Source: Allopusillimonas sp048270225
Lineage (GTDB): Bacteria; Pseudomonadota; Gammaproteobacteria; Burkholderiales; Burkholderiaceae_B
Assembly (NCBI GenBank): GCA_048270225.1
Contig: JBLWTG010000002.1
Location: forward strand, 186,001-250,000
Reading direction: 5' to 3'
Length of the DNA stretch: 64,000 nucleotides
Of this stretch, positions 43,459-53,874 are shown in pieces. A program made the position numbers and the translations under genes. The notes below the pieces were generated by a model. The model made no database searches, had not been told where the DNA came from, and saw nothing but the letters and a program-made list of their open reading frames with translations. The stretch's first letter is position 1. The number at the start of each line of letters is the position of its first letter.

Positions 43459-45248
43459 GCAGATCCTGGCGTCATGGTGGCAAAGGTATCCTGTGGCAGC
43501 ATTGTTTCCGGCCGGTCTGCATGCGCCTGCGTATGCCTACCGGCATAGATGACCTGCTCCCCGGCCGGGGCACGCGCAGGCAGTTTTACTGCATCGCTTG
43601 AGAGATTGCAGTATAGGCGCAGCGTATCGCCATTGCCCATACGCCAAGCGGCCTGCACTGCCTGGGGACCCAGCACCTGGGCGTCCAGGGCCCGGGCCTG
43701 CGCCAGATACGGCGTAATGTATTCCCGACGCACCCGCAGCAGTGTGCCGTAATATGCGCGCCACTCCTGACCCTGGGCCTGTTGCAAGGCCGGCAGGGCC
43801 AGGGATGCCTCCCAGGTGGCCGGATCGTTGGGGTCCGGCACTGCCTCCCGCGCTTCGGCCAGGCCGGCAAACTCCTTGCGTCGCCCCTCGCACACAGCCC
43901 TCGCCAGGTCCTCATCGGCAAAGCTCGTGAAGTACAGAAATGGCGCCGTCGCACCATACTCCTCGCCCATGAAGAGCAGCGGAACCTGCGGCGTCAGCAA
44001 TTGCAGGGCAATGGCGGCAAGCAGCGCCATCGGCTTGTCAGCGCACAGCGTGGTCAGTCTTTCACCGTGGGCCCGGTTGCCGGTCTGGTCGTGATTCTGC
44101 AGAAAAAACACAAAGGCGGAAGGAGGCAGATCTGCGCTGGGCTCGCCGCGCCTCGCGCCGTGCCGTAACGCGCTGGCCTGCCCCTGATAATCAAAGCCCT
44201 GCGTCAGACATCTTGCCAGCCGCGCGGCCGCATGGTCCGCATAATCCGCGTAATATTGCCCGGACTCGCCGGTGAGCATATGGTGCAGCACATGGTGGAT
44301 GTCGTCATTCCATTGCGCGTCGAACCCCTGACGCAACAGGCTGGCGGCGTTGTCATCGTTTTCAAGCACCAGATGGACATGACGGTCCGGACCGAGACGG
44401 CTGCGCACAAAGGTGGCCATCTCGGGCAGCCAGGACTTGTCGTCGATGGCGTGCACCGCATCCAGACGCAGGCCATCCATTCTGTACTCGCGCAGCCAGT
44501 ACAGCGCATTCTCGGCAAAAAAAGCCCTGACCTGCGGCCGGCGAAAATCCACGGCCGGCCCCCATGGCGTCTGGATGTCCTCGCGGAAAAACTGCGGTGC
44601 ATAGACATGCAGGTAATTTCCGTCCGGACCGAAGTGGTTGTAGACCACGTCCAGAAACACCTGCAGGCCCAGACTGTGCGCGGTGTCCACCAGTTCCTTG
44701 AGTTCGTCCGGGCACCCATATGCCGCATCCGGCGCATAGGGCAGCACGCCGTCGTAACCCCAGTTGCGCGGCCCGGAAAAATCCGCCACCGGCATCAGCT
44801 CAATGGCGGTCACGCCCAGCTCAGCCAGATCGGGCAGGCGTTCCTGCACGCCGCGAAAGCCCCCCAGCAGGCCGACATGGATTTCGTACAGTACGGTCTC
44901 AGTCCATGGACGACCCCGCCAGCCGACGGTCCGCCAGCGATAGGCCGGATCAGGCAGCAGGCTTTTGCCGTGTACATCGCCTTCCTGTTCGCGCGATGCC
45001 GGATCGGGTACGTGCTGTCCGCCATCTATGCAGAAGCAATAGGATGCGCCCGGCTCACAGCTGACCTCGACATTGAAGAACCCTTCGCCGTCGCGCTGCA
45101 TGGGAAGCGGCGGCTCCGAGGCAAGCACCAACGCAACCGTGCGGGCGCCCGGCGCCCAGAACTGGAACCGGACGCGCCCATCGGGAAGCGGCAAGGGCCC
45201 GAAGGTATAAGGATGCCGGCTCTCTTTCTGGTTTACGTGCGCACTCAT
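43455..45248 (-). CDS. treZ: Malto-oligosyltrehalose trehalohydrolase TreZ
   Basis: 597 residues. N-terminal carbohydrate-binding-like domain (about 10-110), then a GH13 barrel: LFLDVVYNHFGPDGNYL-like QVFLDVVYNHFGPDGNYL, MDGLRLDAVHAIDD (nucleophile region), and VFFLQNHDQTGNRA with the catalytic-pocket HDQ. It cleaves the terminal trehalose released by TreY action. GGTGAG precedes the ATG. It lies 30 bp after glgA and overlaps treY, so the order is glgA-treZ-treY. Confidence 0.95.
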   Translation of the reverse strand: MSAHVNQKESRHPYTFGPLPLPDGRVRFQFWAPGARTVALVLASEPPLPMQRDGEGFFNVEVSCEPGASYCFCIDGGQHVPDPASREQEGDVHGKSLLPDPAYRWRTVGWRGRPWTETVLYEIHVGLLGGFRGVQERLPDLAELGVTAIELMPVADFSGPRNWGYDGVLPYAPDAAYGCPDELKELVDTAHSLGLQVFLDVVYNHFGPDGNYLHVYAPQFFREDIQTPWGPAVDFRRPQVRAFFAENALYWLREYRMDGLRLDAVHAIDDKSWLPEMATFVRSRLGPDRHVHLVLENDDNAASLLRQGFDAQWNDDIHHVLHHMLTGESGQYYADYADHAAARLARCLTQGFDYQGQASALRHGARRGEPSADLPPSAFVFFLQNHDQTGNRAHGERLTTLCADKPMALLAAIALQLLTPQVPLLFMGEEYGATAPFLYFTSFADEDLARAVCEGRRKEFAGLAEAREAVPDPNDPATWEASLALPALQQAQGQEWRAYYGTLLRVRREYITPYLAQARALDAQVLGPQAVQAAWRMGNGDTLRLYCNLSSDAVKLPARAPAGEQVIYAGRHTQAHADRPETMLPQDTFATMTPGSA

Positions 45249-45278
45249 GATCTGTGCTCACCGGAAAGCATGCGCACC

Positions 45279-46937
45279 TTAGCCGACCGTCGCCTCGCGA
45301 CCACCAATGACGCCAATGTCCTGACTGCTGCGCCGCTGCCGCGACATCGCGCTGGCCACGCCGCTAGGCGCGGCCGGACCCATGACACCGGCATATCCCC
45401 TGCCAGGCTGCAGAACGCGCGGGCCAAACAGTGTGCGGCGCTGTTTTTCCGGGACGCGACCCATAGGCACATCGGGGCGCAGGCACTGATATGCCGCCAT
45501 ATAGGCGGGCGAAGCTTTGCGCCAGCTGAAGTCCGTCCGCATGCCATTGGTCTGCATGGCCCGCCAGATATCCGGCCGCCCGCGCAGCGACATGGCGCGG
45601 GCGATGGCGCGCGCCATGTCCTGCACAGTATCGCCGCGAAACAGCACGCCGGTGGCGGTACGCATCGCGCCCGGCGGCACGCCAGGACCAGGATCGAGAA
45701 TGGTGTCGACCATGCCGCCCACTCGCGATCCAATAGGTATCGTGCCGTAGCGCATCGAATACAGCGGCGTCAGCCCGAAGGGCTCGAAACGGCTTCCATG
45801 CAGCAGAATATCCGCCCCCGCATGCAGCAAATGGGACCGAGACTCGTCAAATCCTATCCAGACAGCGCAACGGCCCGGATACTCCCTGGCCATGTCGCGC
45901 AAAACGTGCTCCAGGCCTTTATCGCCCTGGCCCATCACGCACACCTGCAGGGCGGGATGCGCCTGCAACGCCACCGGAATCGCCTCGGCGGCAATATCTG
46001 CCATTTTCTGCGTGGTCAGCCGGCTGCACATAGCCATCAGTGTCGCGCCCTGATCCACCGGCAGGCCAAACGCGCGCTGCAGTTCAGCCTTGCAGACGGC
46101 CTTGTTGCCCAGTTGAAAAGCATTGAAGGGACGCCCGCGCAGATAGCGATCGGCCTGCGGGTCCCATTCGGTCGTGTCGATACCATTGGGGATGGAAATG
46201 ATATCGTCGCGACGGCCGCGCAGCAGTTCCTGCAGGCCGCAGCCGAACTCAGGCGTCAGTATTTCGCGTGCATAATGATGACTGACCACGGTGATCAGAT
46301 CGGCGCACCGTATCCCTGCCGCCAGAAAGTTGATCTGATCATAGATCTCAAGTGCGTTGGCGGCATTTTCCGTAGCCTGCACACCGATCTCACTCCGGCA
46401 GGCAACGGGGAAGTTGCCCTGAAAAGCCAGATTGTGCAGCGTCAGCACCGACTTTACGTCATACACGCCGAGTTGCCGCATCAAGAACGGCGCCAGCGCT
46501 GCATGCCAGTCGTGCGCGTGCACAATATTGGGGCGCGCAACCCCCTCCATGCCGCGCGCAATCCGGGCCGCAGCGTGGGCCAGGGCCGCGAATCTGATGT
46601 GGTTGTCCTCGTAGACCTCGCCCTGTGGCGACAGATACAGTCCCGGCCGGTCATACAGTGCATCATTTCTCAGCAAAAGGACCGGCAGGTCCAGCTCCGG
46701 GCAATGCCCGGCGATCAGGCGGGCCTGCCCGCCGGGCAGGTCGTCGAACACGGCAACCTCACGCGGCGCGCGCAGCTGCGACATCGTCCCTGGATAGGCG
46801 GGCAACAACAGCGTGACGCCCAGCCCTTCGCCACCCAGTGCGTGCGCCAGACCGCTGACCGCGTCACCCAGCCCTCCCGTCTTGGCCAGTGGAAATGCTT
46901 CAGCGCTCACAGCAAGTATTTTCAGTGTCACTCTCAT
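45279..46937 (-). CDS. glgA: Glycogen synthase GlgA
   Basis: 552 residues, GT5 family. ADP-glucose-binding motif AKTGGLGDAVSGLAHAL near residues 18-34, NIVHAHDWHAAL, SIPNGIDTTEWDP and the C-terminal SRFEPFGLTPLYSMRYGTIP. Longer than E. coli GlgA (477), with a divergent, Arg-rich C-terminal extension of some 45-50 residues. AGGAG is almost touching the ATG; a GTG two codons later (46931) has better spacing. No glgB, glgC or glgP is nearby, so the glucan may be linear and feed TreY/TreZ. A candidate sigma-54 promoter lies upstream. Confidence 0.93.
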   Translation of the reverse strand: MRVTLKILAVSAEAFPLAKTGGLGDAVSGLAHALGGEGLGVTLLLPAYPGTMSQLRAPREVAVFDDLPGGQARLIAGHCPELDLPVLLLRNDALYDRPGLYLSPQGEVYEDNHIRFAALAHAAARIARGMEGVARPNIVHAHDWHAALAPFLMRQLGVYDVKSVLTLHNLAFQGNFPVACRSEIGVQATENAANALEIYDQINFLAAGIRCADLITVVSHHYAREILTPEFGCGLQELLRGRRDDIISIPNGIDTTEWDPQADRYLRGRPFNAFQLGNKAVCKAELQRAFGLPVDQGATLMAMCSRLTTQKMADIAAEAIPVALQAHPALQVCVMGQGDKGLEHVLRDMAREYPGRCAVWIGFDESRSHLLHAGADILLHGSRFEPFGLTPLYSMRYGTIPIGSRVGGMVDTILDPGPGVPPGAMRTATGVLFRGDTVQDMARAIARAMSLRGRPDIWRAMQTNGMRTDFSWRKASPAYMAAYQCLRPDVPMGRVPEKQRRTLFGPRVLQPGRGYAGVMGPAAPSGVASAMSRQRRSSQDIGVIGGREATVG

Positions 46938-47101
46938 TCTCCTGACCCCGGCGCAGGGCCGAGGAATTGTTCCTGGCGCACCGGGACTCCGGTGCCAACA
47001 TCAGCTCAGCCATCAGATACGGTAAAAAGTACCGGCTGTCGTAAAAGCTATACGACGCACCCCTGAGGTCACGGGCGAGGCATGTTCTTCATAGATACCG
47101 A

Positions 47102-47117
47102 CGCAATATTCATGCCA
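47102..47117 (-). promoter_or_regulatory. Candidate sigma-54 promoter for glgA-treZ-treY
   Basis: On the minus strand TGGCATGAATATTGCG matches TGGCACG-N4-TTGCW with GG and GC 12 bases apart; the mismatches are C to T at position 6 and the final W to G. It lies 165 bp upstream of the glgA start. Confidence 0.6.
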
Positions 47118-47176
47118 GCAACAGCTGCCCATTCTTGCCCAAACAAGGGAAATCCATATGCCCGGGCGGCTATCTC
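47118..47176. promoter_or_regulatory. Region between two divergent sigma-54 promoter candidates
   Basis: 59 bp separate the two -24/-12 elements. A partly symmetrical TTCTTGCCCAAACAAGGGAA lies inside and could be an activator site, but the symmetry is imperfect. The rest of the 342-bp gap 46938-47279 holds no gene I can support. Confidence 0.3.
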
Positions 47177-47192
47177 GGGCATGGCAGTTGCA
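47177..47192 (+). promoter_or_regulatory. Candidate sigma-54 promoter for the proline-rich gene
   Basis: GGGCATGGCAGTTGCA matches TGGCACG-N4-TTGCA at all but the first T and the sixth C. GG and GC are 12 bases apart. The proline-rich gene starts 88 bp downstream. Confidence 0.6.
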
Positions 47193-47279
47193 GGAGTAAA
47201 GAGCAAGAAGCCGGCCTGCCGCCGAGGCAGCATCCGGTATCTGAGTATCTGTCCTGATCAATGAATGGAGGCGTATAGC

Positions 47280-47542
47280 ATGAAGCCCACCCTAGCAGCC
47301 GGCCCTGACGCCGCCTCGGCATCCAGTCTATTGCGGGCCCATGTCCCGGAACCGCCGGCGCCGCCCGAGCACGATCCCAACCTGCCGCCTGGACGGGATC
47401 CACACAGGCCCGAACAGCCACCGCCAGACCGGCCTGATCAGGATATCGACCTGCCGCCCAGAGAAGCGCCGGAAGATATTCGAGATCCACGGCCCTCGCC
47501 TGACAAGCAGCCGCCCTTGCGGAGCGAAGGGATATGGCTGCC

Positions 47543-47546
<4 letters not shown>
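47280..47546 (+). CDS. Small proline-rich hypothetical protein
   Basis: 88 residues from ATG 47280, with GGAGG 8 bp upstream, a strong site. About a quarter of the residues are proline, and Asp, Glu and Arg are frequent, in short blocks such as PEPPAPPEHDP and PDRPDQDIDLPP. No signal peptide or membrane segment; likely intrinsically disordered. It overlaps the convergent enhancer-binding protein gene by 4 bp. A candidate sigma-54 promoter precedes it. No homologous family is recognised. Confidence 0.65.
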
Positions 47547-48892
<1,346 letters not shown>

Positions 48893-48917
48893 ATACGCTT
48901 ATTCAAACAAGTCACCT

Positions 48918-48956
48918 CGTCCCGCTCCGTATTTCCCATCCCGGGGACGCGGGACG
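48918..48956. promoter_or_regulatory. Inverted repeat between the two divergent activators
   Basis: CGTCCCG (48918-48924) and CGGGACG (48950-48956) are inverted and separated by 25 bases. This may be a binding site for one of the activators, controlling both divergent genes, though the long spacer weakens the case. Confidence 0.35.
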
Positions 48957-49127
48957 AAGGAGAATTTATTACTACCTTTAACCCTATTGCCAGTTGGTCC
49001 GACCGTACAGTCAGTTAAGGCCTGCCAACTACATGCGCAGCTTCTTCATTTGAAAACAAAACCGATTCAATGCAAGAACTTATTATTCTACCGCGACCTG
49101 GAGGGCAATATCATTAAGCTACCCACC

Positions 49128-50078
49128 ATGATCAAATCGTCCAAAATTCTGGGCCGCTCCAGCGCTGCCTTCGATCTGGCCCGGTCCATTGTCAAGGCCG
49201 CTCCCACGGCTGCCTCTGTGCTCATTATCGGTGAAAGCGGCACGGGTAAGGAAATTGTGGCCCGCGCCATCCATCATCGCAGCCCCCGCAAGAACTCGCC
49301 CTTTGTCGCGATCAACTGCGGCGCGATCACGCCCTCGCTGGCCGAAAGCGAACTGTTCGGCCATGAGAAAGGCAGCTTTACCGGCGCCTCGGCCACCACC
49401 ACGGGATGTTTTGAGCGCGCGCACCCCGGCACGCTGTTCCTGGATGAGGTGACCGAGATGCCTCTGTCCATGCAGGTGCTGTTGTTGCGTGTGCTGGAAA
49501 GCGGTCGCTATAACCGGGTCGGCGGTACAGAGCCGATCGAGGTGAATCTGCGCATCATCGCCGCCACCAACCGCGACCCCAAGGAGGCCGTGCTGGCGGG
49601 CAGGTTCAGATCCGACCTGCTGTATCGCCTGGCGGTGTTTCCCATACGCGTGCCGTCGCTGCGCGAGCGCAAGTCGGATATCCCTTATTTGGCGCAGCGG
49701 TTTCTGGATGAGTTGAATCAGCAGGAAAAAACCGCCAAGACCTTCTCGCACGCCTCGCTGAACAATCTCGAAGCCCACAACTGGCCGGGCAATATCCGCG
49801 AATTGAAGAATGCGGTACTCAGGGCCTACATTCTTGCAGACCAGGAACTCGATATCCCGCCCTTCAGCTCGGCGCCGCGCCCCGGCAACCTGGAAGTCAG
49901 GCAGGGTTTCCTCAAGATTCCCATAGGCACGCCGCTGACCAACGCGCAGCGCGCCGTCATCATGGCCACCCTGGAGCATTTCGCGGGCGACAGGCAGCGC
50001 GCCGCGCTGGCGCTGGGCATCAGCCCCAAAACCCTGTACAACCGCCTGGAGCGGTTCGGGCAGAGCCCTGACACATGA
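49128..50078 (+). CDS. Sigma-54 enhancer-binding protein without a receiver domain
   Basis: 316 residues from ATG 49128. AAA+ domain with GESGTGKEIVARAIHHRS (Walker A), GSFTGAS (sigma-54 loop), GTLFLDEVTEMPLSM (Walker B) and WPGNIRELKNAVLRAYIL, then a Fis-type HTH, ALALGISPKTLYNRLERFG. It resembles the neighbouring NtrC-type protein over the whole shared length, so the two are probably paralogues. The start is uncertain: 49128 has no good ribosome-binding site, and the same frame is open upstream to 48987. Without a receiver, its activity may be set by expression or by a partner protein. Confidence 0.85.
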   Translation: MIKSSKILGRSSAAFDLARSIVKAAPTAASVLIIGESGTGKEIVARAIHHRSPRKNSPFVAINCGAITPSLAESELFGHEKGSFTGASATTTGCFERAHPGTLFLDEVTEMPLSMQVLLLRVLESGRYNRVGGTEPIEVNLRIIAATNRDPKEAVLAGRFRSDLLYRLAVFPIRVPSLRERKSDIPYLAQRFLDELNQQEKTAKTFSHASLNNLEAHNWPGNIRELKNAVLRAYILADQELDIPPFSSAPRPGNLEVRQGFLKIPIGTPLTNAQRAVIMATLEHFAGDRQRAALALGISPKTLYNRLERFGQSPDT

Positions 50079-50235
50079 TCCTATAGCAGACCCCACAAAA
50101 TGGCTCTGACGCAGCGGCGTACCGTGAAATCGCGGCCGAGCCTTCTTTGCACTTCTTACACGCATCGGTAAGTTTGCCCTGCGTCCGCGCCTGACCCGGA
50201 CCGCAACACCCCAATGAGCAGGCCGCTTTCAGAAC

Positions 50236-50251
50236 TGGCATTGTTTTTGCT
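50236..50251 (+). promoter_or_regulatory. Candidate sigma-54 promoter upstream of the sigma-54 gene
   Basis: TGGCATTGTTTTTGCT has the TGGCA and TTGCT elements intact with GG and GC 12 bases apart. It lies 60 bp before the TTG start of the sigma-54 gene, implying autoregulation. Confidence 0.65.
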
Positions 50252-50311
50252 TGAACCTGTAGAGAGATCACTGAATCCGGTCTTCAGAAAAGTACAAAAA
50301 GGGGATGCAAA

Positions 50312-51751
50312 TTGATACAACTAGTCTATGAGCTGCAGACACGGCAACAGACCACCTTGACGCCCCGACTGCAGCAATCCGTGCGCCTTCTGCAAATGTC
50401 CACGCTGGATTTCAATCGTGAAGTCGCACAAGCCCTGGCCGATAATCCCTTCCTGGAGGAACAGGAGGACAGCAGCGCCGCGCAGAGCGAAGCAAACACC
50501 GAACCTCCGCCAGAGCCGCTCACGGACCAGGAAGAGCCTTCTGCCGCCGCCGACATCCAGCACATCGACACGGCGCCGGCCGAACCCTCCTCGTACTCCG
50601 GCGACTACCCCGTCAGTCGCCGCCATGATGCGCCCGATACGGACGTGGGACAGTGGGCGCCGGCCGAAACCAGTCTTCAGGACGCGCTGCATGCGAATCT
50701 GTGCGGTTTTTCGCTGAGCGAGCGGGACGAGTGCCTTGCATTATTTGTGATCGAGGCAATTGACGAAGACGGCTATCTGCGCCAGCCGCTGATGGAGCTC
50801 GCCGATCCGGCGCAGTTCTCGCCGCCGGTCACGCAGACGGAATGGGAAGTTGCCCTGCGGCTGGTACAGCATCTGGGCGCACCCGGCATCGCCGCGCGCG
50901 ACTTGTCGGAATGCCTGACGCTGCAGCTGCAGGCGCTGGACGACGGCACCCCGGCGCGCGACGTGGCCCTGCGTATTGTGCAGGACCAGCTGGAACGGCT
51001 GGGCCGCTGCGATTACCAGGGCATGGCCAGGGCATTGCAGTGCGACGTCGATGAGGCCAGGACCGCCAGTCTGCTGATCCGCAGCCTGACACCCCGGCCT
51101 GGCCGCCGCTATGGCAGCGTCGACCCGTCCTCCTATGTGATTCCGGATGCCTATGCCCGCAAGGTCGGCAAGACCTGGGTGGCCACCGCCAACAACGAGG
51201 CCATTCCCCAGGCCCAGTTGAACGATGCCTATGCGCGCCTGTTCCGCAAAACCCGGTACGACGAACGGGCCATGATGGCCCAGGCGCTGCAGGAAGCACG
51301 CTGGCTGATCCGCAGTCTGGAACAGCGCACGCAGACCATACAGCGGGTGGCCCAGGCCATTGTCGCGCGCCAACAGACCTTTTTCGACTATGGCGAGGTG
51401 GCGCTGCGCCCGCTGATGCTCAGCGAAATCGCCGAAGAACTCGGCATGCACGAGTCCACTGTCTCCAGGGCCACCAGCAATAAATACCTGGCGACACCAC
51501 GCGGCATATATGAATTCAAGCATTTTTTCACACGGGAACTGGCAACGCGGTCAGGCGGCACCTGCTCGGCAGGCGCAGTGCGGGCGCTGATCCAGGAAAT
51601 GATAGACGAGGAAAATCCCAAGGAACCATTGTCCGATGTGACGCTGGCCGACAAGCTGGCGCAGGAAGGCATCATGGTGGCGCGACGTACTGTCTCAAAG
51701 TATCGTGCCCAGATCAAGTATCCACCGTCTGAATTGCGCCGGGCGCCCTGA
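50312..51751 (+). CDS. rpoN: RNA polymerase sigma-54 factor, probable second copy
   Basis: 479 residues. Region I is Gln-rich and ends QQSVRLLQMSTLDFNREVAQ; an acidic, proline-rich linker (about 50-110) follows; then the core-binding domain, the HTH LSEIAELGMHESTVSRATS-like segment (MLSEIAEELGMHESTVSRAT) and the RpoN box ARRTVSKYR near residue 461. The start appears to be TTG 50312 with AGGGG 7 bp upstream. The canonical rpoN is normally beside lptB and hpf; here the neighbours are two activators, glgA-tre genes and asparaginase, so this is likely a paralogue. A sigma-54 promoter precedes it. Confidence 0.93.
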   Translation: MIQLVYELQTRQQTTLTPRLQQSVRLLQMSTLDFNREVAQALADNPFLEEQEDSSAAQSEANTEPPPEPLTDQEEPSAAADIQHIDTAPAEPSSYSGDYPVSRRHDAPDTDVGQWAPAETSLQDALHANLCGFSLSERDECLALFVIEAIDEDGYLRQPLMELADPAQFSPPVTQTEWEVALRLVQHLGAPGIAARDLSECLTLQLQALDDGTPARDVALRIVQDQLERLGRCDYQGMARALQCDVDEARTASLLIRSLTPRPGRRYGSVDPSSYVIPDAYARKVGKTWVATANNEAIPQAQLNDAYARLFRKTRYDERAMMAQALQEARWLIRSLEQRTQTIQRVAQAIVARQQTFFDYGEVALRPLMLSEIAEELGMHESTVSRATSNKYLATPRGIYEFKHFFTRELATRSGGTCSAGAVRALIQEMIDEENPKEPLSDVTLADKLAQEGIMVARRTVSKYRAQIKYPPSELRRAP

Positions 51752-51790
51752 GGGCTAAAATGGGCAGGCCTTCTGGTCACAGGAACCGCC

Positions 51791-52795
51791 ATGCCCCACC
51801 ACCAACTGCCCGCCATCGCCCTGCTGGGCACAGGCGGCACGATCGCCGCCACAGCGCCGCAAGCCGCCGCCGTGGCGGATTACACTGTCACTGAAGGCGT
51901 GCAGGCCCTGCTGGACGCGGTGCCCGGCATCAATGCCCTGGCAAGACTACGCCCGCAGCAGGTATTCAATGTGGACAGCCGCAACATCACCAACGCCATG
52001 CTGCTGCAGTTGGGCGCCGCCGTCGCGCAGTTGCTGGCCAGCGACGATATCGATGGCGTGGTGATCACCCACGGTACCGATACGCTCGAAGAAACCGCTT
52101 ACTTTCTCAACCTGGTGATCCAGAGCAGCAAGCCGGTGGTGGTGGTCGGCGCCATGCGTCCAAGCTCGGCCCTGAGCGCCGATGGCCCGCTCAATCTCTA
52201 CAACGCAGTCCTGCTCGCTGCCTCGCCTCAGGCCCGGGGGCAAGGTGTGCTGGTCGCCCTGAACGACACTGTGCACGCCGCGCGATACGTGCGCAAGGCC
52301 CACACAACGCATGTACAGGCATTCAGCTCCGCTGACGAAGGCTGCATCGGCCGCATCCACAACGGCCGTGTCATCCTGTCCGGCGGCGTCGGCCCGCTGC
52401 ACACCAGCGATACCGAGTTTTCCATACAGGCGCTGCATGGCCAGGAACAGCTGCCCAGCGTCGATGTCATCTACGATCACCAGAATGCAGGGCTGCATCT
52501 GTACCAGGCATCGATTCAGGCCGGCGTGCGCGGCATTGTCGTGGCCGCCCTCGGCAACGGCAGTCTGTCCCCGCAGGCAGAAGAAGGCTGCCGACTGGCT
52601 GTGGCCCAGGATATTGTCTGTGTGCGCAGCAGCCGCACCGGCGCCGGTCTGGTTTCGGCCAGCCAGGAAGACACCGCGCGCCGGCTGGTGTCCGGCAATA
52701 CGCTCAACCCGCAGAAGGCGCGCATCCTGCTGATGCTGGCGCTCACGCGCAGCAACGAACCGGCTGCCATCCAGGCCTGTTTCGATCGCTATTGA
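51791..52795 (+). CDS. Asparaginase
   Basis: 334 residues. The two catalytic threonine motifs are ALLGTGGTIAAT near the N-terminus and VVITHGTDTLEETAYFL near residues 90-106, with VGAMRPSSALSADGPLNLYN between. No signal peptide is evident, so it is probably cytoplasmic although the sequence is similar to type II enzymes. It hydrolyses asparagine, and perhaps glutamine, to release ammonia. AGGA precedes the ATG. It starts 39 bp after the sigma-54 gene on the same strand. Confidence 0.93.
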   Translation: MPHHQLPAIALLGTGGTIAATAPQAAAVADYTVTEGVQALLDAVPGINALARLRPQQVFNVDSRNITNAMLLQLGAAVAQLLASDDIDGVVITHGTDTLEETAYFLNLVIQSSKPVVVVGAMRPSSALSADGPLNLYNAVLLAASPQARGQGVLVALNDTVHAARYVRKAHTTHVQAFSSADEGCIGRIHNGRVILSGGVGPLHTSDTEFSIQALHGQEQLPSVDVIYDHQNAGLHLYQASIQAGVRGIVVAALGNGSLSPQAEEGCRLAVAQDIVCVRSSRTGAGLVSASQEDTARRLVSGNTLNPQKARILLMLALTRSNEPAAIQACFDRY

Positions 52796-52858
52796 CGCTC
52801 CGGTCGGATCAGCGCAACCCCAGGCAAAGCAGCCTGCGCCGTCCGAGCCCACGTCACC

Positions 52859-53854
52859 TCATTCAGCGCAACTGAACTGCTGCAGCCGCCGCCCGCTTTC
52901 GAATAGACGCTGTGCGCCGGTGAATGGGTCCCGGAACGCAATGCGGCGCGCCAGCAACTGAAGCGGACGCGAAAAATCGTCATCCGGCGCGTAAGGCTGC
53001 AGCACGGGATACAGCGTATCGTTGACGATGGGGATGCCCAGATCGCTCATATGCACGCGCAACTGATGTTTGCGGCCGGTCAGCGGCCACAGCCGGTACC
53101 GGCCCAACCCGCCGGCCAGCGTCTCGATCAGTTCAATGCGCGTCTCGCTGTTGGGCGTGCCGGCACGCTGCGAAGCGACCACAAACTGCCCCGGCGACGA
53201 GACGATGGCGCTGCAGTGAACCAGCGGCAGCGCCAGCCTGTCATCCACAGGCGCGATGGCCTCATATTCCTTGCGCACCGCTCTCTCCTGGAAAAGCGTC
53301 TGGTAAGCGCCACGCGCATCCGGATCCAGGCAAAACACCAATACGCCCGCCGTGTCCCTGTCCAGCCTGTGCACCGGCGTCAGCCACGGCATGTCCAATT
53401 GCAGGCGCAGGCGTGTCAGCACGGTTTCATGCACATGGCGGCCACCGGGAATACTGGCCAGAAAATGCGGTTTGTCGACCACCAGCAGGCGTTCGTCGCG
53501 AAACAGAATGGGCAGATCGAACGGCACTGGCGTCTCGCGCGATGCTTCGCGGTAATACCACAGCCAGGTGCGCGCGCGGTAAGGGCTGTCGGCCCGTTGG
53601 GCCGCACCCGTCTCGTTCACGATATCGCCGCGCGCAAGCCTGGCTGCCAGCACGTCAGCACCGACAAAGGGAAAACGCTGCGCCAGAAACTCGCCCATGG
53701 TCCGCCAGGGGCCGTGCGGCAAAAACACACGGCTGGGCGCGACGCCTTGCCGGGGCGGCAGCGGGGCCGTCGCAGGCAAGCGGCCGCCCTCTCCCGCCAG
53801 TTGCCGCGGCGACCGAGCCCGCGTCTGCTCCGGCGCATCGTCCTGCCTCGCCAC
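52859..53854 (-). CDS. RluA-family pseudouridine synthase
   Basis: 331 residues. The catalytic motif is PVHRLDRDTAGVLVF with the conserved aspartate near residue 177. LLVVDKPHFLASIPGG precedes it and RKHQLRVHMSDLGIPIV follows, both typical of RluA proteins. A positively charged N-terminal region of some 40 residues has no clear fold. The start is a GTG at 53854 inside a G-rich stretch; a shorter product from a later start is possible. The RNA target (rRNA or tRNA uridine) cannot be told. Confidence 0.9.
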   Translation of the reverse strand: MARQDDAPEQTRARSPRQLAGEGGRLPATAPLPPRQGVAPSRVFLPHGPWRTMGEFLAQRFPFVGADVLAARLARGDIVNETGAAQRADSPYRARTWLWYYREASRETPVPFDLPILFRDERLLVVDKPHFLASIPGGRHVHETVLTRLRLQLDMPWLTPVHRLDRDTAGVLVFCLDPDARGAYQTLFQERAVRKEYEAIAPVDDRLALPLVHCSAIVSSPGQFVVASQRAGTPNSETRIELIETLAGGLGRYRLWPLTGRKHQLRVHMSDLGIPIVNDTLYPVLQPYAPDDDFSRPLQLLARRIAFRDPFTGAQRLFESGRRLQQFSCAE

Positions 53855-53874
53855 CTCGCCCTATCTCCGCTTTC

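Noticed and set aside
44232..47066. 944-codon open frame on the plus strand opposite treZ and glgA
   Set aside because: It mirrors real, well-conserved genes on the other strand. Its sequence is Arg/His-rich with no family blocks, as expected from the complement of GC-rich codons.
48987..49127. Extended N-terminus of the receiver-less activator from TTG 48987
   Set aside because: The extra residues show no domain and the TTG has no ribosome-binding site; ATG 49128 is preferred although not proven.
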